This document shows positions 1 through 7,129 of a stretch of DNA of 15,210 nt, piece by piece (within the stretch, counting starts at the first letter, position 1; every line of letters begins with the position of its first letter). The position numbers and the translations under genes were made by a program. The notes under the pieces were generated by a model, which searched no databases, was not told where the DNA came from, and was given only the letters and a program-made list of their open reading frames with translations. The stretch lies in the NCBI GenBank assembly GCA_031296355.1, contig JARLFX010000014.1, positions 1 to 15,210 of the forward strand, written 5' to 3'. This stretch comes from Acidobacteriaceae bacterium. Lineage in GTDB: Bacteria; Acidobacteriota; Terriglobia; Terriglobales; Acidobacteriaceae.

Positions 1-1
1 G

Positions 2-463
2 GGCAGCAGCATCGCCGAGCGCAATCGCGCGCTGTTTGAACTGCAGCGCCGGGCGCGCCGCGGGCCGACTCCTGAAGTTTTCTTTGCCAAGCACATCGAC
101 AACAGCCGCATTGTGAAGGCGGACGATCCGCAGCGCCGCCGTGAGATGCGCCGCTTTGCGATGGCGATGGGTTTTCTGTTCCTGCTGGTGATGGTGTATG
201 TATGGCAGCACTTCAGCTCGATCGAGTACGGCTACCGGGTGGAATCGCAGAAGCAGCAGCTGGAGGAGATGCGCGAGCAGAACCGGCAGTTGCGGTTGAG
301 CGAAGCGCAGTTGAGCGATCCGGGGCGGATTGACCGCATGGCGAAGTCACTGGGGTTGAATGTTCCGCAGCCGGGCCAGGTGGTGCGCTCTGACGGCGCG
401 CTGGATCCAAATGCGCCGGTGCTGGCACAGGCTGGTCTGCCGGGCGTTCCTGCCGGACAATAG
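2..463 (+). CDS. ftsL: Cell division protein FtsL, 5' end outside the window
   Basis: Small bitopic membrane protein of the divisome; with FtsB and FtsQ it links to and activates the septal synthase FtsW-FtsI. The frame is open to the left edge, so the gene starts outside the window. The GTG at 113 is probably internal: the upstream residues (ending EVFFAKHIDNSRIV) read as continuous charged coding sequence of the kind I recall before the membrane segment in acidobacterial homologues. In the visible 153 residues there is a basic cytoplasmic part (1-51), one hydrophobic segment (about 52-69), then a short periplasmic coiled coil rich in Gln, Glu and Leu (about 76-105) and the DPGRIDRMAKSLGLN motif typical of FtsL/DivIC proteins. 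It ends in tandem stops TAGTAG. Its place between the left edge (presumably rsmH) and ftsI is the standard dcw position. Confidence 0.88.
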   Translation, partial: GSSIAERNRALFELQRRARRGPTPEVFFAKHIDNSRIVKADDPQRRREMRRFAMAMGFLFLLVMVYVWQHFSSIEYGYRVESQKQQLEEMREQNRQLRLSEAQLSDPGRIDRMAKSLGLNVPQPGQVVRSDGALDPNAPVLAQAGLPGVPAGQ

Positions 464-517
464 TAGCTGCGCGCGAAAATAGCAGGTGCGCACGAAAATT
501 CTTTCAATCGAGATTCC

Positions 518-2806
518 ATGAATAAGGCTGCACGGCAAACGCTGACCGCTCCAATACGGCGGATACGTTTCGTCCATGTGGCCATGTTTTTTTGTGCGTG
601 GGTGGGGATCATCGGATTGCGGCTGGTATGGCTACAGGTGATCCGGCATCACCACTACGTGGAAGTGGCTGCGCGGCAGCAGCAGCGGACGTTTGAGGTA
701 GCTCCGCGGCGCGGCATGCTGTATGACCGCAATCTGCGCGAGCTGGCGATGACGGTGCTGGTGGATTCGGTGTATGCCGTGCCATCGGAGCTGGGCGAGA
801 ACCGCGAAGAGGCGGCGGAGATTCTGTCGCAGATCGTGCATGCCGACCCCAGCGACAACTTCACAAGTAAGCAGCAGATGCTGGCGCGCTTTACGGCGTC
901 GCGCAACTTTGCGTGGGTGGCGCGGCGGCTGGACAGCGAGACCGCGGACCGCGTGCGGGAGTTGAATCTGAAGGGTGTTTATTTTCAGAAAGAGTTCAAA
1001 CGCTTCTACCCGAACAACGACCTGGCGGCGCAGGTGCTGGGCTACGTGGGCACGGATGATGAAGGGCTGGGCGGGCTGGAGCGGAAGTTTGACGACGACC
1101 TGCATGGCCAGCCGGGACACATGCTGACGGCGCTGGATGCGAAGCGGCACGTGCTGGGCAGCGAAGAGAGCGAGCCTATGCCGGGCGAGAATCTGGTGCT
1201 GACGATCGACGCCAACATTCAATACATGGCGGAGAAGGCGCTGGACGACCAAATGGCCAAGACGAAGGCGCTGCACGGCACGGTGGTGGTGATGGATCCG
1301 CATACCGGGCAGGTGCTGGCGCTGGCAGTGGCGCCGCGGTTCAATCCGAATGACCAGCGACATATGGATGCAGACGTGCTCAACAATCTTGCGGTGAGCA
1401 ATATCTACGAGCCGGGATCGACGTTCAAGCTGGTGGCGTATTCCGCTGCGATTGACGCGGCGGGTGTGGAGCCGGATGACATTGTGGATTGCCAGGGCGG
1501 CGCGATGACGATGTATGGCCGCACGCTGCATGACGATAAGGCCGATCACTTTGGCCGGGTGACGGTGCAGTATGCGCTGGAGCACTCCAGCGACGTGGGC
1601 GCGGCGAAGATGGCGCTGAAGCTGGGGCCGGAGAAGTTCTACAGCTACATGAAGGCGTTTGGATTTGGCGACCGCTCGGGAATCGAACTGCCGAGCGAGA
1701 CGCGCGGGCTGCTGCGGCCGCCAAGACAGTGGGGGGCGACGAGCATCCTATCGCTTTCCATCGGGCAGGAGATCGGCGTAACACCGGTGCAGCTGGCGGG
1801 GATGGTAAGCACGATCGCCAACGGCGGAACGTATCTGCCGCCGCACATCCTGCTGCAATCGACCGACCAGCAGAAGGGCGATCCACGGCTGAAGGCGGCG
1901 GCGTTTCATCCGCAGAACGAGCTGCCGGCGAAGCTGCCGGACGGCTCGCGCCGTGTGATCAGTGAAATGACTGCGGCGAAGATGCGGCGGATGATGCAGG
2001 GCACGGTGGTGGAAGGCACGGGCAAAGCGGCCGCGCTGAATGGCTACAGCGCGGGCGGCAAGACGGGCACGGCGCAGAAGATCGACGTAACCACGCACAC
2101 GTATTCGAAGAGTAAGTATGTGGCGAGCTTTGCGGGCATGGCTCCGGTGAGCAATCCGGCGATCACGGTGGCGGTGGTGATCGATTCGCCGTCCGTGGGC
2201 TCGTACTATGGTGCGGCGGTATCGGCGCCGGTATTTCAGGAAGTAGCGCAGCAGGTGCTGGAGTACCTGGGCGTGCCGCACGATGAACCGCTGAAGACGA
2301 CGAAAGAGATGATTGCCGCGGCGAAGGCAGCGCAGCAGGAGAGCGCGCCGGAGGAGACGGGCGATCTGAATGCGATGTTTGCGCAGGCGAACGAGCTGCC
2401 GGCAGATGATCCGATCCGCGCTGCACTGAATGGCGTGCAGCAGAGTGTGCAGCCGGCGCAGCCGCAGACAAAGGATGCGAAGCCGGAGAAGGCGTCTGGA
2501 ATAGAGCGCGTGCTGCCGGCGAAGGTGGTGGCTGCATTCAAGGCGAAGGACACGGAGCCGCCACCGGTGATGCCACCGCCACCGCCTGTTGCTCCGGTGG
2601 CGAGAAGCGGCGTGGTAGTGAGTTCGGGCCGGATGGTGGCGGTACCGGTGTTCACCGGGCAGGCGTTACGCCAGGTGGTGCAGAGTGCGAACGGGGCGGG
2701 ACTGCGGGTGCAGACGGTGGGTTCGGGTATTGCGCGGGAGCAGGCGCCGCCCGCGGGCACGATGGTGCCGCAGGGGACGCAGGTCGTGGTGCGGTTTTCG
2801 CGCTGA
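518..2806 (+). CDS. ftsI: Septal peptidoglycan transpeptidase FtsI (PBP3 class) with C-terminal PASTA domain
   Basis: Class B penicillin-binding protein that cross-links septal peptidoglycan with FtsW. The 762 residues show a single N-terminal membrane anchor (about 18-40), a pedestal/dimerisation domain beginning near RRGMLYDRN (64-72), and a transpeptidase domain with the catalytic SxxK motif S301-T-F-K304, the second motif S357-S-D359 (Asp where many members have Asn) and K515-T-G. After about 600 comes an Ala/Pro/Gln-rich linker with the run MPPPPPV, then one PASTA-like domain (about 707-761). It is longer than Gram-negative FtsI (about 590 aa) and resembles SpoVD/PBP2x-type architecture. 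The ATG at 518 has only a weak GAG upstream (510-512), but it places the anchor correctly. It lies 54 bases after ftsL and is probably cotranscribed. PBP2/SpoVD naming is possible, but the dcw position makes FtsI the best call. Confidence 0.95.
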   Translation: MNKAARQTLTAPIRRIRFVHVAMFFCAWVGIIGLRLVWLQVIRHHHYVEVAARQQQRTFEVAPRRGMLYDRNLRELAMTVLVDSVYAVPSELGENREEAAEILSQIVHADPSDNFTSKQQMLARFTASRNFAWVARRLDSETADRVRELNLKGVYFQKEFKRFYPNNDLAAQVLGYVGTDDEGLGGLERKFDDDLHGQPGHMLTALDAKRHVLGSEESEPMPGENLVLTIDANIQYMAEKALDDQMAKTKALHGTVVVMDPHTGQVLALAVAPRFNPNDQRHMDADVLNNLAVSNIYEPGSTFKLVAYSAAIDAAGVEPDDIVDCQGGAMTMYGRTLHDDKADHFGRVTVQYALEHSSDVGAAKMALKLGPEKFYSYMKAFGFGDRSGIELPSETRGLLRPPRQWGATSILSLSIGQEIGVTPVQLAGMVSTIANGGTYLPPHILLQSTDQQKGDPRLKAAAFHPQNELPAKLPDGSRRVISEMTAAKMRRMMQGTVVEGTGKAAALNGYSAGGKTGTAQKIDVTTHTYSKSKYVASFAGMAPVSNPAITVAVVIDSPSVGSYYGAAVSAPVFQEVAQQVLEYLGVPHDEPLKTTKEMIAAAKAAQQESAPEETGDLNAMFAQANELPADDPIRAALNGVQQSVQPAQPQTKDAKPEKASGIERVLPAKVVAAFKAKDTEPPPVMPPPPPVAPVARSGVVVSSGRMVAVPVFTGQALRQVVQSANGAGLRVQTVGSGIAREQAPPAGTMVPQGTQVVVRFSR

Positions 2807-2829
2807 CGCACGCAAGAGTATTCAGTTTT

Positions 2830-2834
2830 GAGGA
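2830..2834 (+). promoter_or_regulatory. Shine-Dalgarno for murE
   Basis: GAGGA lies 11 bases before the ATG at 2846. The frame also offers a TTG at 2828, but that TTG overlaps this GAGGA, so the motif can only serve the downstream ATG. This is why the start at 2846 is preferred. Confidence 0.6.
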
Positions 2835-2845
2835 ACAATAACAGC

Positions 2846-4339
2846 ATGCTGTGGAGCGATGCACTCACGGATGTGGCGGCGGTCGCGGACGCATTCTACT
2901 ACGCGCCGGTGCAGGTGAGCGGCGTGGAGTATGATTCGCGGCGCGTGAGCGCGGGCACGGTGTTTGTGGCGATGCGCGGCGAGACTACGGACGGCAACCG
3001 CTACATCGACGCAGCGATTGCGCAGGGCGCGGCGGCGATTGTGACGGACTCGCGCGAGGCATTCGCGGCGGTGCAGGCGAAGCACACGCGGATGCCTGTG
3101 GTGCAGGTGGAGCACGGACGGCGCGCACTGGCGACGATCAGCGCGAATCTGTTTGGGCATCCTGAGAAAAAGCTTGCAGTAAGCGCGGTGACCGGCACGA
3201 ACGGCAAGACGACGACGGCGTTTCTGCTGGAGGCGATGTTGCGTAGTGCGGGCAAGACGTGCGTGCTGGTGGGGACTATCGAGTATCACGTGGGCGATGC
3301 GGTGCGTTCGTCGCCGCATACGACGCCGGAGGCGCGCGATCTGCTGGAGCTGTTTCGCGATGGCGTGGCGGCGGGTGCGAGCGAGGCTGTGATGGAGATG
3401 TCTTCGCATGCGCTGGAGCAGGAGCGCGCGTGGGGCGTGCCGGTGGATACGGCGATCTTCACGAATCTGACGCAGGACCACCTGGATTATCACCACACAA
3501 TGGAAGAGTATTTTGGGGCAAAGCGGCGGCTGTTTGCGGGTGTCGGCGCGGCTGCTCCGCGGGTGGCTGTGGTGAATGCGGACGATGAGTATGGTCTGCG
3601 GCTGGAGGAGTTTGCGCGCGAGGGACGCAGCGAGGCGCTGACGTACGGGATTGAGCGCGGGGATTTTCGCGCGGAGAAGATTGTGTTGCGCGCTGGAGCG
3701 ACTGAGTTTGCGATGCAGACTCCGGTGGGCGCGGTGCAGGTATGTTCGCATCTGACGGGCCGGGTGAATGTGTATAACCTGCTGGCAGCGGCTGCGGCGG
3801 GGCATGCGCGGGGGCTGACGCTGGAGCAGATTGCGGCGGGAGCAGAGGCGTTGACGCATGTGCCGGGACGGTTTCAGGTGGTGCGCGAGGCGAAAGAATT
3901 TACTGTGGTGGTGGACTACGCGCATACGCCGGATGCGCTGCGGAACCTGACGACGCTGGCGCGCGAGTTGGCGGCGGGTGCGCGGGTAATTACGTTGTTT
4001 GGCTGCGGTGGAGACCGTGACCGGGCGAAGAGGCCACTGATGGGAAAGGCCGCAGGCGAGGGCAGCGATGTGGTGGTGCTGACCAGTGATAATCCGCGGT
4101 CGGAAGAGCCGGAGGCGATCATCGCCGATGCGCTGCCGGGTGTGCGTGAGACGACGGCGGAGTGCATTGTGGAGGCGGATCGCGCGAAGGCGATTGCGAT
4201 TGCGATTCGCAATGCGAAAGCGGGAGACATTGTGCTACTGGCTGGCAAAGGGCACGAGACGACGCAGGTGCTGCGCGATGGCGCGGTGCCGTTTGATGAC
4301 GCAGAAGTTGCGGCGGCGGTATTGAAGGAGATGGCATGA
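2846..4339 (+). CDS. murE: UDP-MurNAc-L-Ala-D-Glu:meso-diaminopimelate ligase MurE
   Basis: Cytoplasmic ATP-dependent amide ligase adding the third amino acid of the peptidoglycan stem. The 497-residue protein has the three Mur ligase domains: an N-terminal UDP-binding part (YDSRRVSAGTVFVAMRG), a central ATPase with P-loop G117-TNGK121-TT and the motif TNLTQDHLDYHHTMEEYF, and a C-terminal domain. K226 in FGAKRRLF matches the lysine that is carbamylated in this family. D415-N-P-R418 is the signature of meso-DAP-adding enzymes (lysine-adding MurE differs here), so DAP-type peptidoglycan is predicted. ATG 2846 is preferred over the in-frame TTG 2828 because of the Shine-Dalgarno position. The stop overlaps the murF start by four bases (ATGA), indicating translational coupling. 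Confidence 0.96.
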   Translation: MLWSDALTDVAAVADAFYYAPVQVSGVEYDSRRVSAGTVFVAMRGETTDGNRYIDAAIAQGAAAIVTDSREAFAAVQAKHTRMPVVQVEHGRRALATISANLFGHPEKKLAVSAVTGTNGKTTTAFLLEAMLRSAGKTCVLVGTIEYHVGDAVRSSPHTTPEARDLLELFRDGVAAGASEAVMEMSSHALEQERAWGVPVDTAIFTNLTQDHLDYHHTMEEYFGAKRRLFAGVGAAAPRVAVVNADDEYGLRLEEFAREGRSEALTYGIERGDFRAEKIVLRAGATEFAMQTPVGAVQVCSHLTGRVNVYNLLAAAAAGHARGLTLEQIAAGAEALTHVPGRFQVVREAKEFTVVVDYAHTPDALRNLTTLARELAAGARVITLFGCGGDRDRAKRPLMGKAAGEGSDVVVLTSDNPRSEEPEAIIADALPGVRETTAECIVEADRAKAIAIAIRNAKAGDIVLLAGKGHETTQVLRDGAVPFDDAEVAAAVLKEMA

Positions 4340-5706
4340 AGCTGACACTGGAACAGGTGGCGACGTGGATGGGAGCTTCGGGCAGCTACGCGTACGATGC
4401 GGTGGCGACGGGCTATTCCATTGATTCGCGCACGGTGCAGGCGGGGGATCTGTTTTTTGCGGTGACGGGCGAGCGCCTGGATGGGCATGAGTATGTGGCG
4501 GCGGCGCTGGCGCGCGGCGCGGTGGCTGCCGTGGTGCTGGCGCATTGGGCTGCGCCGGAGGGCATGAACGAAGCGGCGCTGCTGCGGGTGAAGGGCAATG
4601 TGCTGGTGGCGATGCAGCGGCTGGCGACGGCTGTTCGCAGGTATTGGGGCAAGCGCGTGATCGGGGTAACGGGTTCGGCTGGCAAGACGACGACGAAGGA
4701 GTATGTGGCGCAGGTGCTGGGCGCAGAGTGGAACGTGCTGAAGTCTGCCGGGAACCTGAACAACAATTTTGGCGTGCCGCTGCAGTTGCTGCGCATTGAT
4801 CCGGAGCATGACGCGGCGGTGATCGAGATGGGCATGAACCATGCAGGAGAGATCGCGCTGCTGGCGAAGATTGCGGAGCCGAGCTGGGCTGTGGTATCGA
4901 ATGTGGCGCCGGTGCACCTGGAGTTTTTCCCGGAGGGCATATGCGGCATTGCGCGCGCGAAGTATGAGTTGATCGAAGCGCTGCCGCCGGATGGCGTGGC
5001 GGTGCTGAACGGCGATGACCAGTATGTGCGGCAGTTTGGGCGCGGGATGGATGCGCGCGCGGTGTACTACGGATTGAGCGAGACGGCGGACGTTCGCGCA
5101 GAGGCCGTGGAAGAGCTGGGCGTGGCGGGGACGCGGTTTGTGGTGGTCGCGGACGGAGTGCGCGAGACGGTGCATCTGAAGCTGATGGGGCGGCACAACG
5201 TTTGGAATGCGCTGGCGGGGATTGCGGTGGGATTGAAGAGCGGCATGACGCTGACGACCTGTGTGCGCGCGGCGGAGCAACTGCAGCCAACGGAGAAGCG
5301 CGGGCAGGTGGTGGAGTGGCACGGCGCGCAGTTGGTGAACGACTGCTACAACTCCAATCCGCGGGCGCTGGATGCGATGGTGGATGCGCTGCTGGCGATG
5401 AAGGCGGAGCGGCATATTGTGGTGGCGGGCGAGATGCTGGAACTGGGGCCGGAGGCCGCGACGCTGCACGCTGCATGCGGCGAACGGATGGTGCGGGCAG
5501 GTGTGAAGACGGTGCTGGGCGTGCGCGGGATGGCAAAGTATCTGGTGGAGGCGGCGCGGGCGCAGGGCGCGGAGGCGATCTACATGGAGACGCCGGCGGA
5601 GGCGGGCGCGTGGCTGCGCGAGCATCTGCAGGCGGGTGATGCGGTGCTGCTGAAGGCATCGCGGGGTGTGCGGCTGGAAGAGGCGCTGAAGGCGCTGGAG
5701 GATTGA
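4336..5706 (+). CDS. murF: UDP-MurNAc-tripeptide:D-alanyl-D-alanine ligase MurF
   Basis: Cytoplasmic ligase that adds D-Ala-D-Ala to UDP-MurNAc-tripeptide, completing the soluble pentapeptide precursor. The 456 residues show an N-terminal nucleotide-recognition domain (SIDSRTVQAGDLFFAVTGE, near 32-50), P-loop G113-SAGK117-TTTK, the MurF-typical NLNNNFGVPL stretch, EMGMNHAGEI, and a C-terminal domain with NDCYNSNPRALDAM. Length matches the family (about 450). It starts inside the murE stop codon, with AAGGAG at 4325-4330 five bases before the ATG. After its stop comes a repeat-rich gap rather than the next gene, so this is the last gene of the tightly coupled first block. Confidence 0.96.
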   Translation: MKLTLEQVATWMGASGSYAYDAVATGYSIDSRTVQAGDLFFAVTGERLDGHEYVAAALARGAVAAVVLAHWAAPEGMNEAALLRVKGNVLVAMQRLATAVRRYWGKRVIGVTGSAGKTTTKEYVAQVLGAEWNVLKSAGNLNNNFGVPLQLLRIDPEHDAAVIEMGMNHAGEIALLAKIAEPSWAVVSNVAPVHLEFFPEGICGIARAKYELIEALPPDGVAVLNGDDQYVRQFGRGMDARAVYYGLSETADVRAEAVEELGVAGTRFVVVADGVRETVHLKLMGRHNVWNALAGIAVGLKSGMTLTTCVRAAEQLQPTEKRGQVVEWHGAQLVNDCYNSNPRALDAMVDALLAMKAERHIVVAGEMLELGPEAATLHAACGERMVRAGVKTVLGVRGMAKYLVEAARAQGAEAIYMETPAEAGAWLREHLQAGDAVLLKASRGVRLEEALKALED

Positions 5707-5769
5707 GGTTGGTGGCTGGGAGAGATTTGCGCGCCCGTTCGGCTTCGCTCAGGGCAGGCTCTGCGCGGC

Positions 5770-5886
5770 CGTCGCGATGAAACTGCGACGCTATTCCACA
5801 CATCGCAAACAACGCGATGTATGGGGCACCCAGCTTTTGGGTGACGCAAAAACCCAGGTCTCAGAAGCGAGACCTGGGGCACCCAG
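5770..5886. repeat. Four-hairpin intergenic repeat between murF and mraY
   Basis: Four consecutive perfect inverted repeats lie in the gap: CGTCGC/GCGACG (5770-5790, 9-base loop), ACATCGC/GCGATGT (5800-5820, 7-base loop), CACCCA/TGGGTG (5827-5843, 5-base loop) and CCCAGGTCTC/GAGACCTGGG (5853-5878, 6-base loop). A 12-base direct repeat TGGGGCACCCAG occurs at 5822-5833 and 5875-5886. The flank at about 5735-5760 (CGTTCGGCTTCGCTCAGGGC) belongs to a wording I recall as common in acidobacterial intergenic DNA. This looks like a dispersed REP/BIME-like element. No convincing coding sequence was found between 5707 and 5981. None of the hairpins is followed by a T-run, so a classic terminator is unlikely. 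Confidence 0.75.
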
Positions 5887-5965
5887 ATTGGTGGCGGGTG
5901 ATATTCACAAGACCGGGCCTGTAGTGGGGAGTTAAAATTGAACCAGCGCGCGAGTGCGTATACAC

Positions 5966-5972
5966 GAGAAGG
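5966..5972 (+). promoter_or_regulatory. Shine-Dalgarno deciding a TTG start for mraY
   Basis: GAGAAGG ends nine bases before the TTG at 5982. It supports TTG initiation rather than the first in-frame ATG (6027), which would remove the conserved amino end LYWLLYQ. Confidence 0.6.
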
Positions 5973-5981
5973 CGGAAAACA

Positions 5982-7124
5982 TTGCTCTACTGGCTGCTCT
6001 ATCAAAAACTATTTCCGTACTTCCGGATGTTTCGCATCTTCCGCTACCTGACGTTCCGGACGGCGTTTGCCAGCCTGACCGCACTGGCCATTGGGTTGCT
6101 GATTGGGCCGTGGGTGATTGAGAAGCTGCGCGATTTTCAGATCGGGCAGTACATCCGCGAAGAGGGCCCTAAGAGCCACCAGAAAAAGACAGGGACACCG
6201 ACGATGGGCGGCGTGCTGATCTGCATTTCGATCCTGGTGCCGACGCTGCTGTGGTCTGATCTGACGAACCCGCTGGTGTGGATCGTGATGTTTGCGACGG
6301 TGGCCTTTGGCGGCATCGGTTTTATGGATGACTACATCAAAGTGGTGCACCGCAGGAACCAGGGGCTGACGGCGCGCGCGAAGCTGGGGCTGCAGATGCT
6401 GGCGAGCGCGGTGATCGCGGTGGTGCTGATCTGGATGCAGCGCAGCGGAAGCTACTCCACGCGGCTGGTGGTGCCGTTTGCCAAGCGCTTCCGTCCGGAC
6501 CTGGTGATCGGGTGGTTGCTGCACACGCATCATGCGTGGCTGACGCCGCTGGCGTTTCTGCCGTTCATCATCTTCGTGGTGCTGGTCATCAGCTTCTCTT
6601 CGAACGCGGTGAACCTGACGGACGGGCTGGATGGGCTGGCGATTGGCTGCACGATTATTGCAGCAGCGGCGCTAGCCATGCTGACGTATGTGAGCGGCCA
6701 TGTGGTGTTTTCGGATTACCTGGAATTGCAGCGCATGCCGATGGCGGGCGAGCTGACGATCTTCTGCGGGGCAATGGTAGGGGCGAGCATCGGCTTCCTC
6801 TGGTACAACGCGCATCCGGCGGAGATCTTTATGGGCGACGTGGGATCGCTGGCGCTGGGCGGGGCGATTGGGACCGTCGCGGTGATCATCAAGCAGGAAC
6901 TGCTGCTGCCGTTCATCGGCGGCGTGTTTGTGCTGGAAGCCGGGAGCGTGATTCTGCAGGTGGGCAGCTACAAACTGCGCAACGGGAAACGCATCTTCAA
7001 GATGGCTCCGCTGCACCATCACTTTGAGCTGGCGGGATGGTCTGAGTCAAAGGTGATCGTGCGCTTCTGGATTCTGGCGCTGGTGTTTGCGCTGTTTGCG
7101 CTGACGACGCTGAAGCTGCGGTAG
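5982..7124 (+). CDS. mraY: Phospho-MurNAc-pentapeptide transferase MraY
   Basis: Polytopic inner-membrane enzyme that transfers phospho-MurNAc-pentapeptide from UDP to undecaprenyl phosphate, giving lipid I. The 380 residues (family about 360) have many hydrophobic segments and the expected cytoplasmic motifs: GPKSHQKKTGTPTMGG near 63-78, D116-D-Y-I-K, N211-L-T-D-G-L-D217-G, G-D286-V-G-S for Mg2+ and catalysis, and the H345-H-H-F-E histidine motif. A TTG start is assigned because the residues LYWLLYQ match the conserved family amino end and a Shine-Dalgarno precedes it. An insert around 150-180 between membrane segments (QRSGSYSTRL..., RPDLVIGWLLHTHHAW) explains the extra length. It opens the second packed block of the cluster. 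Confidence 0.96.
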   Translation: MLYWLLYQKLFPYFRMFRIFRYLTFRTAFASLTALAIGLLIGPWVIEKLRDFQIGQYIREEGPKSHQKKTGTPTMGGVLICISILVPTLLWSDLTNPLVWIVMFATVAFGGIGFMDDYIKVVHRRNQGLTARAKLGLQMLASAVIAVVLIWMQRSGSYSTRLVVPFAKRFRPDLVIGWLLHTHHAWLTPLAFLPFIIFVVLVISFSSNAVNLTDGLDGLAIGCTIIAAAALAMLTYVSGHVVFSDYLELQRMPMAGELTIFCGAMVGASIGFLWYNAHPAEIFMGDVGSLALGGAIGTVAVIIKQELLLPFIGGVFVLEAGSVILQVGSYKLRNGKRIFKMAPLHHHFELAGWSESKVIVRFWILALVFALFALTTLKLR

Positions 7125-7129
7125 ACGGG

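Noticed and set aside
113..463. ftsL beginning at GTG 113
   Set aside because: The same frame is open to the left edge and the upstream residues read like real coding sequence, so the gene is treated as cut by the window.
3916..5812. Long minus-strand reading frames of more than 500 codons opposite murE/murF
   Set aside because: They are Arg/His- or Pro/Ser/Ala-rich without domains, opposite strongly conserved Mur ligases; this is the usual effect of high GC at third positions.
5822..5886. Repeated TGGGGCACCCAG as a CRISPR or attachment site
   Set aside because: There are only two short copies with a hairpin between them, no regular spacers and no integrase or cas gene nearby.
5938..5964. 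TTGAAC and TATACA as a promoter for mraY
   Set aside because: The spacing is only 15 bases, and the implied transcription start (about 5971) would fall inside the Shine-Dalgarno.
5580..6005. Minus-strand 141-codon frame spanning the murF-mraY gap
   Set aside because: Its sequence is the spurious translation of the intergenic repeat plus antisense of murF; no start signal or domain.
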